Shown: one piece after another, positions 34,173-48,545 of the stretch
Layout of the letters: the number at the start of each line of letters is the position of its first letter
Position numbering within the stretch: the first letter of the stretch is position 1
Assembly (NCBI GenBank): GCA_015680905.1
Contig: CM027377.1
Location: 22,778,501 to 22,842,500 of the forward strand
DNA from: Coptis chinensis
Taxonomy: Eukaryota; Streptophyta; Magnoliopsida; Ranunculales; Ranunculaceae
Reading direction: 5' to 3'
Length of the DNA: 64,000 nt
The notes under the pieces: generated by a model
The model's database searches: none
What the model was told of the DNA's origin: nothing
The model's input: only the letters and a program-made list of their open reading frames with translations
Translations under genes and position numbers: made by a program

Positions 34173-37100
34173 TTATACTGTGATTGTCATAAGCTTTGAT
34201 GTCAGAATGCCAGCTTCCGAGTCCTCATTGACATGTTGATCCACGTTCACAGTAGTCATGGATGCTCTAATTCCAGGACGTGGAAATGGGGAATTATTAA
34301 TGGTAACCAACTTTTCCATTGCGGGCCCATCTGATGATCGCCCATGACCAGTTAGAATCCGCTTCAGCTGAGGCCGATGGCAGATAATTCTACCCCTGTT
34401 CCACCCCGGATAACAGAAATATGATGATACACTATCTTTTAGAAATGAATATACAGCTTTGGCAACAGGAAACTCCCGTGTTATCGAGCTTCTTTCCATT
34501 TCTCCTCGACTGGTAAGACACAAAAGAGTACAATGATTAAGGACATCCAAAAAGGGATTCAGGAGAACTGAGAAGTCTCAAGTGAAAATTAAGATTTTGT
34601 GACTAAGTTTCCGGTTTCCACAAATTGCTAGGTCCATATATGTTTGAGACACTATGAGTCTATGAGGCAATATTAGCTTCGCATGTAAAGGTTATTCATG
34701 ACCATCAGAGACATCCATTTTGAATGGTCAAAGCTCTTCAAAGAATCAGGGGATTGCCCTTTTGAGTGCTTCATGGCTAGATGGGACAGATTACCACTTT
34801 GGGCAATGGGTGATGGGTTGTGAGCTCTTAATTTTGCTTGGCTGCATGTATGTATTTGGCTCAAGATCCGTGTCATGTTCTTTTGTCTATGCATATGGTC
34901 TTCACATATACAAAATATAAGGTCTGAGAGTCATCAATGTAACAGAGGAAGAGAAGAATGACTTACACTACCACAACGGCTGCCAAATGTGGAAGATCCT
35001 CCCGGTTGGTGAACATATCGTGAACATTATTCAGCCAGACAGATGTTGCTGTAAGAGCACCACCAACTGACATCCTAAAAAGATAACAACATCACAAATT
35101 TTAAAATATGTTATATCTGAAACCATAATCTTTTGACAATAGAGGGGTGGGGTGCTAGTTAAGCAAACATCACACCTGTGAACATCCACAGACCAAACAA
35201 GCTTGCTTTTATGAACAACTCAGGAATAGGCCACGTACTGTTGCCTCACGGAGAACTTTTGCAGATCGTGCCTTTTGGCCCAACCACCAGAGTGCCTCTA
35301 GAAGTGCATTGTAAAACCTCAATCCCAGACCACAACCTTCAGAATTAAATTTATCAAAGACATATTCTACCATTTGCCAGTTAATGTCATCATCATAGTC
35401 CCCTTTAATCATATGCCCTATGACTTGATGAGCATTAGATACCCTATTTGTGATCATCTCTTCCAAAAGCTCGTTAGCTTCGTCCCACCTGAAATATGTG
35501 AACCTCACAGGTGAGACATATAAAACAAAATTGTGTGAGGAACATCAAGCAGTAAAATCATGAGAGAGAACACCATACTATTTGTTAGCAATATCATATT
35601 ACACTAAGTCAAGGTGTGATTAGAAATTGAACAATTGTAGATAAGTTGTACTTAATTCTTGAATATTAAACCAGAAGCTATCAGATGCCTATGTTATATT
35701 CTAGACAAGTACAAAGGATCATCAATGTTAAGTACAATACATCACCTCCAACTTGAGGCTGATCAGTCCATATGACGAGGAAACCCGAGGTCAAATAAAT
35801 CCGCTGTTCAAAGGTTTATAGATGTTGTTTATATTGCGAAGCTACGCCATTTCCCATTTGTATCGTCATTTAACCCTCATAACTTCTTTTAGCATTTCCA
35901 TCCACGTCCACTTCAGCTTCCCTCTTTCCTCTCAAAGCCTTCAGCCTTAATTAATGTGTAACCTTATGCTGTTCATATTCTTCATCTCAAACTGTTTCAA
36001 ATAAATTTCATCTTATACCCAATTGAAGTTCTTTGTGAATTTTTTAGAATACACTGATACTCTACAAGTAGGTGGTCTTTCCAAGCTTTACCACATGTTG
36101 ATTTTGACATCCTCATTTAAACTCATTATATGCATTTTTTAGACAACGACTAATATAAACGTCTGATTTTCCTAATCAAAAGAAAAAATAGAAAAAGAAA
36201 AACCACTCGCAGCTATTGTTCACAATGTAGAGGTATTTAACAATAAACTTAAGATAAACCCCAACTATGCATTAAATAAGTAAATATAAATCAAGATAAT
36301 GCTCCACAGGCCATAGAAAGGGGTACAATATATAATAGTGGATTGACTACAAAATTAGGAACTCCCCATCACCTCATTATTGAATTGCTAAAGCTCTCCA
36401 GCAATAATTTACTTTTTTCGTGAATGAACAAAATAACCGACCTAGACTGCAAGGGGAGATCTAATGTACTGCTAGAACCTAGCACTAAAAGGTAAAAGTA
36501 AGAGATCGTTGCTACTCTGCAACATTGGCAGTAAGATTCCGTCAAGAATGCTTCACGAAACGTTTATCGAATTAAGGAAAAAGGAAAATGAAAAGGCTTC
36601 AAAAAAGGTTTAATGACAAAGATTATTCACACATCATTTCCAAGTAGTCCTAGGAAGGGATGACGTATTACCGCTTTCATTTCTTGGCTTCCAACGCCAG
36701 AATAAGAATAAACAACACTTTTAAACTAAGAACAAACAGTTTGCATCTACTTTCTGTAAAGCTTTTTAGGCTATTGACAAAGTTCAACTATAGTATACTA
36801 TATACTATATATATATATGCAGAAGGAACCAGAGCTAAAAGTAAAACCATGTGTCATCAAATAAAGCTGAAGAGTTATCAAAAGTCACGAGGGTCAACTC
36901 CAGTAAGATTGAGAATTCGCTGTGTTGTAAGCTGAAGAATTAGTCATACAACTCTTCTTCCTTTTCCTCTTCCAGGAATGAGCTTTCCTTTTTGACTGAG
37001 GAGAATAGGAAAAAAGCAGAAAATTCTATGAAATACTTCAATTAAAGTCAGTATAATCTCAGGCACCACCTACTAGAACTTACAAAATCCATCAAAAAGA

Positions 37101-39354
37101 TGAAAAAGATAGTTATCGCGATCAAAGTTTAACTCTTTCCTGTTGCACCAGAATATATTGTTCGTCTCCTTTAAAAACAAACTCTTCCTTGTTGATCTTG
37201 CCTATGGCACAGCATTAAGGAATCAAAGGAACTGTTTAGTTGTCTCACTCACACAAACTATATATCACCAGTGTAGGTTTTTAGTGTTTCCTTTACAATG
37301 TCGCACAGATTAGATCTATTTGTGGCTCTAGGTGCTAGCATGTATACCTAATAGGGAAATAGCTCCTGCATTTTAATTGCTTCCTAAACATTACCCAAAG
37401 CATTTTCTATACAAACCATACTTATGGGCTAAACAATTATGTCATGATGTTCTATTAGTATTAGAAACACACCAAAATAGAGTAACAAAATAAGCAACAA
37501 CAGGTATACCAAAAAAGAATAACAGCACTGACCTCTCGCTCTTTGCTATTACAGATAGCAACAGACAGTAGCAGATGATACTTGGCACAATTCCCGATGC
37601 TTTGATCTCCCGGAACTGCTCCTTACTCTCCTCAAGAAGACCTGCCGAGCAGTATATACTTAGAACTGCCTCAAGGGTACGCTCATCAGGTTCACATCTT
37701 GATTTTTCCATATCAACATAAGCTTTGAAAGCCGCTTCGAATTGCCCTCCTTGTCCAAAAGCCTCAATCATTCCATTGAACGAATATGTATTACGTGCTA
37801 CACCGGATTCACCCATTCGCCAATATATTGCTTCACACTCTTTGTAAAGCCCACCCTTACCAAACATATGTATCAGAGAATTGTATGTTTCAAGAGTTGG
37901 TTTGCTTCCCACCTCGTTCATAGTGTTGAATGCAACAAGAGCCTCCTCATACAATGCAGATTGTCCCAATGCTTCAACAACACCAGTAAAAGCCTTGGAA
38001 CTTGGTACCACCCCTTTCTCATTCATGTGAGAGAGAATCTGCTTGGCATCTTCATGGAGCCCACCCTTTCCACAAGCAAATATCAAGCCCTCGTATGTCT
38101 CCATGTTCGGCTCAATATTCTCCTCCACCATATCATGGAACAAAGTAACTACCTCCTTGAAGTAACCTCCCTCACCAAAAACCTCTATAAGAATATTATA
38201 AGTAGCGGCATCTGGCTCTGTATTACTCACCTTCATCTCAAGAAACAGCTCGCGGACATCATCATACTTCCCATGTCTCCCATACAAATTCAACAAAATA
38301 CTATAAGTGGTAGCATTCGGAACACACCCCGCTGCCTGCATCTGCCTAAACACACCTATAGCCTCTTTCATCGATCCCGACCTAGCATAAGCTTCTAACA
38401 AAACATTATATGATGTAATATCTGGTAAATTCCCTTCCGACTCCATCTCCTTAAGAAGCTCAGATACCTTCTCAAGCTTCCCCAATTTTCCAAACGTCTC
38501 AACTAAATTAGCATGTGTAGTAATATCCGGCACAATCCCCGCCTCATTCATACTCCTAAACACCATCTCCGCCTCATCACCAAGTCCTCTATTAGCACAA
38601 GCACTAAGCAAAGTATTATAAGTTATAAGATCAGGTTGTATCCCATCATGCCGCATTTGCGCAAACAATCCCAACAACCCCTCCCAATCCAAACCACCCC
38701 TTGCACACGAATTAATAACAGTATTATAAGTCAATACACTAGGCATTATCCTTTCATCCTTCATTCTATCTAACAATTCAAGTGAAACTTCATACTGACC
38801 ATTCCTACCATAAGCATTAATCAAAGAAGTATAACTAAACACACTCCTACCCACACCATGTGCCGGCATTTCCTCAAAAATCTCACTACACTTATCCAGC
38901 AACCCTTCGCGACCGAGTACACCAATCATTATTGTATATATGTGTTCATTGGGCTTACACCAAATTTGTCTTTGCATATATTTAAATAACCTTAATGACC
39001 TTTGCCAATCGCCCCGTTGTGCGAATTCTTTAAAACTAATGCAAAATCATTTAAAGACAATTTATTTTTAAAAATATCAAGACAACGTGCAATACTACCT
39101 CTTGGAGGTAAGCTACTTAGCTTGTTTATAAGTGTTTCCACGTCATAGCTGTACTTCCCCTTCTCTACTGTTACTGATGGGTTACCAAGGATAAGTTCTC
39201 TTGGCTTTGCTCTTGTTTTGAAGGAATGAGATAGAATCTTTGTTTTGGAATGAAAGGGGAGTGAGAAAAGAGGCTTGGGGTTAAATGTGAGTTTTGAGAG
39301 TGTAGAGATAGGTGGTGTTTTAGAGATGGGAAGAGATGAGGACATGAGTGTCAT
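34173..39354 (-). CDS. PTAC2: pTAC2, plastid transcriptionally active chromosome PPR protein
   Basis: Four exons on the minus strand: 39354-37533, 35488-35176, 35074-34967 and 34509-34173; the spliced length corresponds to about 860 residues, close to Arabidopsis pTAC2. It has a Ser-rich transit peptide, then ELILGNPSVTVEKGKYSYDV, LINKLSSLPPRGSIARCLDI, a long tandem array of 35-residue PPR motifs (for example SVLTYNTVINSCARGGLDWE, DITSYNVLLEAYARSGSMKE), VIGHMIKGDYDDDINWQ, and a C-terminal SMR-like part (ITREFPVAKAVYSFLKDSVS, GWNRGRIICHRPQLKRIL). It is a component of the plastid-encoded RNA polymerase complex. Phases agree at every junction (ER/W, HR/M, VV/RG). Three single-base gaps break the frame: a T in exon 1 (39032-39035), and a C at each of 35223-35224 and 35213 in exon 2. 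Confidence 0.94.
35489..37532 (-). other. Intron 1 of pTAC2, 2.0 kb
   Basis: Bounded by GTCAGT (donor, at 37532) and TTTCAG (acceptor, at 35489). AT-rich with a TA-rich run near 36795-36815. No nested gene is recognised. Confidence 0.8.
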
Positions 39355-40132
39355 TTGAGTGTTTGTTTTGCATGAGAATGGAAATTAGTGTTTTGAGGTT
39401 TCAACTGTTGGAGAAGAACAGTGAGCTGAGTTGAAGAGGTTGAAGAGGATTTGGGTAGATCACACGTGTAAGTTTCAGAGTGTGGATAACGAGATTTTAG
39501 GACAAATCGGTACGATATTTTATTATAATATCGACAAAATCAGTAACACGATATTTATGCAGTAGTAGACTGGAAGGCCTTCGAACCGTGCGCACATAAG
39601 CGGCAAATTAACAATTCCATCGATGAATGTGCGCGCCACAGGCCTGACTAAATATATATACCCTAACTATTAAAATTGGTAAAACATTTAAGTGATGATA
39701 CCAAAAGTATGGGAATTCAACTTTGCCGATATGAATGAGTTATTGATCTCATTTAAAACTGGCTTGCGAATAAAAAAAATAATGAAAAAAAGACATCCAA
39801 TATCTCCAATATCATAATATTATTGTGATATGTGTTCATATATCGAAGAAATCTTTTGTAAATTATATTGAATGGCTATCGTGATTTTATCGTGACATAT
39901 GTTGATATATCCATAATATTTACAGTGAAATCTATATAATCATCGTCATGATAAATCCATTTCAATGGCTAAATTTGATGAAAATTTTCGTACTACTGTC
40001 TATTATATCCAATTATATCTTTTACTATTTTAAAAATCATGACCCCCACCTACAATGTTACAATAGTGATTTAATATTAAAAAATGTGTGACTCTTGGTC
40101 ATTTATTTGTGACTGTTTTGCCTTTATAATTA
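39355..40132. other. pTAC2 promoter side and spacer to the Helitron
   Basis: No coding sequence. It carries several ATATCG/CGATAT motifs (39498-39560, 39843-39905) resembling a weak relative of the ATATCGG repeats at 33.3-33.7 kb. Confidence 0.4.
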
Positions 40133-41412
40133 CTAGTAAACGGGCACGTGCGTTGCACGTGCTAGGAAAGAAAATAGGGTGGAGAAAATTAAATGAACGA
40201 ACATCTGTTTGAATAGATTATGTAACATGTTTTAGATTAATACAGGTCGAGGTCTGACAAAGCTCAAATTTTTTTTTAAAGAAAAATATATATAAGAAAA
40301 AAACACTTCAATACATTAGTTGTGTTCATCGTTCAATTAGATTTTTGCTACTCTTCCATGTTGCGAATAAATATATTCGAAGAGGTATTTAACCGCCTAT
40401 AATTTAGTCAATATATAATTATTAGTGTATATACCACAAACTAATTTACCAAAAAAATAGGTATTATATGTTGATGAAGTTAACCTTTGTGCTGCTGGTT
40501 GTGTAATTATCTTGTCGAGCATTTATATGTGATTGAGGAACATTGTTGGATTCATATGAGTGTACTACTTGTAAGATATAAAAATATTATATCATGGTGT
40601 GCAACATAATTACTATTCTACACTGGAGAATAAAATATTTTTTTAAAAATGCAAGAAGAATAATCTTTTTTTTTATCATTGTCTTCAATATGATCTAGCG
40701 AATCCATTCGATCTTCTTTTTTGTCGGCTTAAATAAAAAAGGTAGTTTGGACAGAGAAAGAAATTGTAGCTAGCTAAAAAATGCATTTTTTTTTATATTT
40801 GCACACTCTAGGAGGAAAGTTGCGTCCAATGATGGATAGTGGAAAACCCAAAATGAGATTCATGGATTGTTTAGAAAGGAACCATAACATTGATTATATC
40901 CAAAGTTGCGGAAAAACGAAAGGGTATTCCTACAATATAACAAATACTATAGACATTTTTCTATGTAGAAGGGACAATATACCATACCAACGAGTTTGAG
41001 TAGAAACTGTATGTTGAACGCCTTGATTGAGTAGAACTATTATGGAATTTTACAATCCAAATGAATAATCAAAACAGAAATAAACATTGGAAACGGCAAG
41101 AAAACAGTACCAAATAGAAATTATGCAAAACCCACAATGTAGTCGCCTTGGAGTAAATACATTCACCATTTCGGGCAGCATTAATTAGCAACAAATAAAT
41201 GGGAAAAAAGGTAGAAAATTTAAAAGGGAGTAAAACCTAATTCTGAAGACGAAGAAGACCATTTTGGCGTTTGCCTAGAAATTAAAAGCAGATAATAGTA
41301 TTGAAGAGTTTTATTCGCGTGCATTAATAATGAAGCAAAGAACGCCACCGCTTTATGGAGTTTATTCATGGAGAATAATCCCTTGGGACTGGAGAACAAA
41401 AATATGGAAAGG

Positions 41413-41665
41413 GAAAATACTTAGTAAGACTAAAATGTGACATGAAAATGACAATAAAACACCTAAGCATTTTGCGATGCAGCTGTTATACAATATGTTC
41501 GGAGCAAGACACGTTGACACCACTTGATCACTATCTTACATCGCGACATAGTATTTATCCAAGTAAGCACCCTGTGTATGACAAAGTCATTACACTTACA
41601 AAGTAATAATAAAAACATCAAAGACGACAGAGAAAATCCTTGAGATACAATAACCTTGAAAAACG
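41413..41665. repeat. Internal Helitron duplication, copy A
   Basis: Shares with 48308-48545 the ordered blocks TTAGTAAGACTAAAATG, AAAACACCTAAGCAT, GCAGCTGTTATACAA, GAGCAAGACACGTTGACACC and ACAGAGAAAA.CCTTGAGAT. Copy A lacks about 60 bp present in copy B and has about 90 bp more before the last block. Confidence 0.75.
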
Positions 41666-43552
41666 ATGTTCAAATAACGGTAACGACTATTCAAAATTGA
41701 TTGGTACCAAATCTTTTGATAAATGACTGTCTCCAATAATGACATCATGATTTAGGAAGAAATCCATGAGTAAACCATCAACACCCCAAATCATTGAACA
41801 CCTTATGTAAAAAAAAATCGATATCCAGACAACACCCAAACTTTGGAAAACAATAAAAGTGCAGTATACAGTCAATCGTAATTCCACATAACGGAAAATT
41901 AGGAAGAGAGTGCAATTATACCATCAAAATGCAATGAAAAAATTTGAAGGAGAATCTCGTGCTAATATAGAGTGGGCACCAAAAATGAAAAAAAAAATAT
42001 AGAAATAATGTTAATGTTATAGTTTGAGGTTAGATCATTGCCTTCAGTGGCAAATTAAAGGCGAGAATTCTTGTTGAGTGAGTCGCATTGCCACTTTGGC
42101 AGGCTATGATATGATTCTTTTAAGAAAAAGGTTAATGTTAACGTTAACAGTAATTAATTGAAGGGGGAGGCAGAAAGATGAATAGTAATTCGAAATCCAA
42201 ACTAAAAGTAAAACAAAAAATTTATCAAAAATATGCGAAAATTGTTGAATGAATTATGACGAATATGAGTTAACGAAAAACTTAAAAGTAATGTGACCTA
42301 CTCCATGGTGAATCAATGTGCAATAGGGGAGAAACTGTTGCAGGTGTGGGAGAATCGTGGAAATGAAGAGGACCGTAACTCTTTTTCCCCTTTTTAATTT
42401 GGAAAATAGGCCGAAACGGTGTGCCAGTTTGGCGAGGCAGTTTTCATTTTAGAAAGTAAAACCCAATAGAATAGGCAATTTACCAATTTACTCAAGACAC
42501 ATTGCCGTTTAAATAACTCCTCAAAAGACCATCTCCATGTAGCAATAGATCAATGGTATAACCATTTCTAGTAGTTTTATATTTCATAATCATTTCATGC
42601 GTCTCACTTGATACTAACTTGATATTGATATGGATGTCCTGGAACAACTTCATATGATTGCACCACTATTGTCCTCCCCTATGGATAAATGCGCCACAGA
42701 GGCACATATCAATGACTATACGAATTTCCTAACGTGTTGCTAGCAATTTAATTTGGTACATGAAAGCAACCCACATAAATATGATTTTTCCAGACTTGGT
42801 ACCATTAGTATTTTGTTTACAAAAGGGTTGGTTCTCAAAAGGAAAATATCTCAATTCTTACTTTTGACAATGGATCTCGCACTTGAAGGATTGCCAGGAG
42901 TCAATTTCAATGAAATAGCAAATCCTATCAAGCTTGGATCGCATGGTTGTTATGGTTTTTTTCACTAAATCATATGTATATTGAGTAGGGTTTCTTTCGG
43001 TTTTAAGCTCCAATAAAACTAATTAATTTTCTCCCTTAGGGTCGATTTTAGTGTAGGGAGTGTTGTATTATGTTAAGTAGTTAACAGTTCGTCACATTTT
43101 TGTGCAATTACATTGTCCAGTAGTTGCATTTGTTGTATGATAGAGTGAGAATATACATAAGTGTCACTTAAATGTACAAATTTTTTTTTTCTTAAAATGC
43201 ATTGTGAGCATTGTCGTTCGCTTTAAGGCACCTTCCAGTTATAAGGTATTGGCAGCTCAAGAATAAAGCAGGAGCCAAATTGTGGCGCATAGGTAGGTCT
43301 TATGAACATACAATCTAGTCCATCAGGTTTCATCATGTTGGTATTAATCATGTCTTTTAGAATGTCATGTAGGTTTAGACCAGTTTCCATCTCATGCAAG
43401 CCTACTCTATCCAAACTTGACTGGGTATCTAGTATCTACATTAGATGATAGCACTTACAACTTTATTGTATATCGCAGTAATTTCATATGACATAATTTA
43501 GTTCGCTTCAGTAACTGTCTAACCATACTTTGCTTAAACTTTTTGAACAGCT

Positions 43553-43605
43553 AATGGAAGACTACCGAGATGAAGAATTCGCTCCAACAGCGTCTTTTGA
43601 GGTAG
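43553..43605 (+). other. Possible captured exon of unknown gene
   Basis: An acceptor-like TTTTTGAACAG is followed by an open segment reading LMEDYRDEEFAPTASFE and a GT donor. It reads like part of an acidic conserved exon, but I do not recognise the source gene. Confidence 0.35.
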
Positions 43606-44197
43606 CTTTAGTGGTACTTCTAGACTGAACTTTTACTGTACTAATCTAAGTTTGAAAGTTAAGCACGTATTTGTTCTCTATTAGGAGTTCGAAGTCAAAC
43701 ATAAGTAGGTAAACTATTACATCTTGAAGAAATTGAATTCGAGATGTTTATACTAAATTTTTTGATGGGAAAGCTGGTCGACCCTACCAATGTTATGGTC
43801 AAGTGTCTGAGACTCTGAGGTAACTGAGCTTGATTCTTTTGTTCATCCCCTCCTCTCTTGGTTAGAATTAGCTTCTTTAGTTTTTTTCCACTTTGAAGTT
43901 AAAGTACACATTTTCTTGTTTTTATAGGAGCCTAGGAGGTGAGCTACTGAAAGATGATTAGTCCTACATTTGAACTTGTACATGTTAACAGTGAATGAAT
44001 TGAAGACATGCAATGACATTGCTACTGTTAGTTTGGACAGTTTATTGGTTGTAATATAATTCTATCCTGGTAGAATCATATGGATAGTGACACTGCTTAT
44101 ATTGGTGCAAATGTACTTTCTTATTGATTAAAAGATGAAATGGAAACTATCTATGATAGATCGCAAACTCAGTTATTGTCCATAATACACCTTATGC

Positions 44198-44408
44198 AGT
44201 ATTGAAATCATTAGCAACCTCTTCAAAGGAGCCAACTAAGCAATCGGCAAAACTTGGTCCCACTCTAAATGCATTGACCGTTTATGAGTCTGTCTGTCTT
44301 CTGCTCCTGATTGATTTCAGAAGCCAGGATTATAAATCCTCTGAAGCACTTGATATTCTAACTACATGTTTTAAAAACTTCCATGGATCTTCTAGCATGG
44401 ATTTGTGG
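44198..44408 (+). pseudogene. Captured exon of unknown gene in the Helitron
   Basis: Acceptor CTTATGCAG at 44197 and donor GTAAAA at 44409 bound an open 70-codon segment: SLATSSKEPTKQSAKLGPTL, NALTVYESVCLLLLIDFRSQ, DYKSSEALDILTTCFKNFHG. Codon content and splice sites look genuine and the C-terminal half is predicted helical. Source gene not identified. Confidence 0.5.
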
Positions 44409-45468
44409 TAAAATCGCTCAGGTCACTTTCTAGCCATGACATGAAAAAGAAAGAGGTAAGCACGTGGAGAATATTAGGAGAACTGGTCAGATGATGGGCC
44501 AATAGAACTTTACTCATTTGAATGGCAAAAGAGGGCAGTCCAAAGATCGTAGGGAAAATGCATAAATCTAATCCAAAAACAAAATAGTATAGCTCTATTG
44601 GCACATCTTGCATAGCACATTTACTAAACTGTACTTGCAAATCAACCACCACATGCAAAAGCTGAAATAAACTTCAGTGGCATCTAAATTGTTCCACCAC
44701 CACATGTCGAACCTTAAATGAGAAAAGTTCCTCACTCAAATTGGCCTTGCTACATGCATGGTGCGAGACACTTAAGTATCATTCCAATTCAGCCCACTTT
44801 GAATCTCCAAAGGAAGTGAGAAAAGACATATTCTTTATATTAGTATAACTCATAGCAAACCATTAATAAATCAGTGCCTGATAAAAACAATTCATATATC
44901 TTTCTATAAATGAGAACTGGTCTCGACAAATTGCGATTAGCAATTGCATTCTTTGCATGGGTAAATAGTTCAATTTCACGATAAATCATAGTTTGGGAAA
45001 AAATTTAGTATGTATGGAAAAAGAAGCAACATGTGGATTGAAACCAAAAGCTACAGTTGAAGAGTATATACATCCTCAAATTTTATCCTCCGATTCTTAA
45101 ACAAAAATGTAACCACTATTCAATAAAACAATACTAATAACTTAAAAGGATATAACCACAAACATGCATTTCCATTAGGTAATCTAGTATGCAGGTTCAC
45201 CAAACATCGACAAATATGTACAATCATGCATATGCGCAACATGGCATTGGTTTATGTAAGCGGAACCATGAAACTTATTAGACCCTCTTCACAATTGTCT
45301 ACAACTTTTTCATTACTATTTTTTAGCTAGCAAACTGCAAACACCTTGTGTGTTGTACCCATTAAAGAGAAAAACAATCTAAAATAATTTGGGTTTCAAA
45401 ATCCCAAGTGAAAGAAAATCTCTAGAGGAACATTCAATGGTCCAATCATATTTTCATCTCAAACAAAT

Positions 45469-45764
45469 ATCACAAATCGTAACTCATAAGAGACCATGCA
45501 ACGGTTTGTTTATCATTATCAGTGACTGCATTTAATAATACCTATATGTACTATACTTATATTTAGAAATAGCCATTTACTCCGAAATCGGGGCAATTGG
45601 GTTCTCCCAACGGTGTATCACAAATCGTAACTCTTAAGAGACCATGCAACGGTTTGCTTATCATTATCAGTGACTGCATTTAATAATACCTATATGTACT
45701 ATACTTATATTTAGAAATAGCCATTTACTCCGAAATCGGGGCAATTGGGTTCTCCCAACGGTGT
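45469..45764. repeat. 148-bp tandem duplication (two copies)
   Basis: Unit 1 is 45469-45616 and unit 2 is 45617-45764, both starting ATCACAAATCGTAACTC and ending TCTCCCAACGGTGT. Only about two substitutions separate them, so the duplication is recent. Confidence 0.95.
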
Positions 45765-46109
45765 ACCAGTCACTTTGAAACTTGTAACTGTATGTGTGGC
45801 GTAGAAATCAACCATAAATCTAGATCATGTAGTTATGACAGTTATTAATAGTAGTCATAGTAGTCATATATCATTTTGGGTGTATATCCAATGCACTAAC
45901 CTGTGGAGCCAGAATAATCAGGAACTGCATGCTATAAATGAGCCAGAATTTTACCATGGGATAAGGCCATCTATAACAGGTGTTCCACCAGTTCGGTAAT
46001 GTAGTCCTCGCATCATATGAAACGAAATAACAACATGATTAAAAAAAAGAACTTGTATGCACAAAACATTATAGTGTTGTGCTAAAACTATAAGATATGA
46101 TTACTTGTT

Positions 46110-46645
46110 TACGAATGACAAATTTGAAATAATCTTTCCAAGACTGGCCGCTACCTTTCTAACATTCAGTAGGCACATGGACAGAGTAGTTTCCTTCATA
46201 ACTTTAACCTGCATCAATCATTTAAATCAAATAACTTACATTCAACCGATTAAAAAGAGGAACTTATCAAAAAAGTAACAGAAATTAATAAGCTCACAAT
46301 TGAAGCATAAGACTTCTTTGGAGTATCTTCCGAATCTGCTGAAGCCGCGGCTCGGTGACCGGAAGAACTTCATCTTGACCTGAATGAACAGGGGCCTCCA
46401 CAACCTCAACTTCCACAGTGGATACTTCAGTGATGCCATTAACTGCAATGGCAACTGCATGGGGACTCCACCGTTTCATACTCATCCACATACCTAAAAA
46501 TATCATTAAGAACAAAGTAGCCTTTGTCTTATGGGGCCAGAAAAAATGATTGAGTAAACTTCCTTTTCACATTATCCTTCACAATAAGCCATCCAGTTAC
46601 TTGAACAACTACTCCACCCTTGTAAGAGTCCTGAGCCACATACCT
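46110..46645 (-). pseudogene. Captured fragment of a G3BP-like NTF2-domain protein
   Basis: Minus-strand exon pieces: GGVVVQVTGWLIVKDNVKRK and FTQSFFLAP (about 46530-46640), GYFVLNDIFRYVDEYETVES (spanning about 46480-46530), VEVVEAPVHSGQDEVLPVTEP, EDTPKKSYASIV (about 46300-46345), and after an intron VKVMKETTLSMC (about 46165-46206). The order matches the end of an NTF2 domain followed by the acidic linker and the KKSYASIVKVMKE motif of plant G3BP/Ras-GAP-binding-like RNA-binding proteins. An in-frame stop (CCCCATAAG) and missing RRM mark it as a fragment. It lies inside the Helitron and is read in the same orientation. Confidence 0.75.
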
Positions 46646-48307
46646 AAAAATTTCATTAAGACACAACACCTTCAAACAGCAAGCACAACACCTTCTTCAA
46701 ACCAATTGCAGTGGAACCCAACTACACAGAAGACACAAAAATCATAATTTGACACAACCCCATTTCTTAAACAATGAAAATAAAGTGAGTTATATATACT
46801 TTGATTGATTTCCTTTTGATTTTCGAGAGAGATGAGATTATAGGGTTTAATTTTCGAGATATGAGATTTGGGAAGAACCGATAGTTTAAAACCGTTTCTT
46901 GGTAAACACTGTTCAAATTTTTTTGGTAACAAAGCTATTAATAAATGACTGAATAAAGCCAAACCTTGATACATGAGTGTCTCCGATATGACGTCAAAAA
47001 CTGATCGCACCCACAATTAGCCTTTTGTTTTGTTTTTGCCCAAGGATATTTTTTCAAAGGAAACTTGACTTCATGGCCTCCTCCCTTATAACATAGACCA
47101 TTGTTGCTTGAAGCAATCTGGATTCAGAACAAATACTGAAACAAAAATATCAAATGATAAAATTGACAATGCTGAACAAAAAAGAATGAACACAAATTCT
47201 ATGGAACTAAGGAAACCACCATTATTTAAAGGGATGAGAAGTCATAGTATAGACTAAAGCAAATCATTTGTAGTCTGAGTATAGCATGAGAAAATACAAA
47301 AATTGAGTAAGGAATAAGGAGAAAGAAGCGAACTTACAACCCATGTTTTTTTGTAACCAATAAATTTCGTTTAATGAATAATTAGAAAATAAATAGAAAA
47401 TGCAGGAGGGGGCATTTACTGGGGGGGGGGGATTTCCTTTCCGATTGAACTTACAAACTGTCAACAAATGAATAAGTTTGAAGTTGCCATTCTAAAATGG
47501 AAGGCATGTCTTACAATAAAATGATAATAAGATGTAATCAATGGTAATAACTGCATACATATTAGAGTGCAACTGCATCCTCTTTAAATAAATACTCATT
47601 CTATTAACTATACAATTCACCATTTATCGTTTATCATTACTGCCTCCTCAATATTTGTGGCAGAAAGCTTACTTTCAGTCATTGTGCCATGAATCCTTTT
47701 CACTTAGCTTAGCAGCCTCTATCACCTTCATCATATCATAGACTTGTGAATTTCAACTTACTACATAGTGTATCACGCAGATGTCAGATATTAGCAAAAT
47801 ATGCCAAAGAAAATAATATTTACTAAATAATAAGCACCAAACACAAATATAATTTTTCATAGATCTGGTACAATTTCTAGTAGACATCAAATGTTGTAAA
47901 TAAACTTATGCAACATACTCTATAAACATTAATATAAACTACTCAAGTTTATATAAACATTTGGAAAGCCTATATATTTCATAGTACAATACTACAATGG
48001 ACTCAAGTAAGAGTATGTGTGTTAGTAGCTAGTAAGGTGATATGTTGTTAAAACATAGCATGGCTTGTTTTTTCCCATAACACTCAAAATCTGTTGGGAA
48101 TTAATAAAGTCGGTAAGTCATGTGTGCTGTAATGGAAGACAGGAAGAGTGTAAAGGTGTAAAGGTGATAAAAATACATTGCAAATATATATGCGAGTAAT
48201 CTCCATGTGAACGAAAGAAGAGCAAGCCCCTTAAAAAAATTTACACAATCACACAAAATTAGTGACAACATTTTGTGCTTAAAGAAAATATACAGAAGGA
48301 TTAAATT

Positions 48308-48545
48308 TAGTAAGACTAAAATGAGGAATGAAAATGAATTTCAAGCGCCGATTCTGTCAGACCAAAGAAAACCATCTCCATATTTGACATTAAAACACCT
48401 AAGCATAGAGTGGTGTAGAATAATTTTCTTATTTTTTAGAGATTTTGCAATGTAGCTGTTATACAAAATGTAGGGAGCAAGACACGTTGACACCAATAAA
48501 AAAATATCAAAGACAACAGAGAAAACCTTGAGATGCAATGAAGAA
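48308..48545. repeat. Internal Helitron duplication, copy B
   Basis: See copy A at 41413-41665. Block order is the same, with an extra segment (about 48345-48385) between the first two blocks. Confidence 0.75.

Noticed and set aside
37742..38773. Plus-strand open frames of 218 and 86 codons
   Set aside because: They lie antisense within the PPR repeats of pTAC2 and have no similarity or Met-based gene structure of their own.
40781..40999. Seventy-two-codon plus-strand frame in the Helitron
   Set aside because: Composition is like surrounding non-coding AT-rich DNA and no conserved motif is visible.
44392..44658. Minus-strand 88-codon frame
   Set aside because: No family similarity; it overlaps the splice-bounded plus-strand exon and has no splice or start support.
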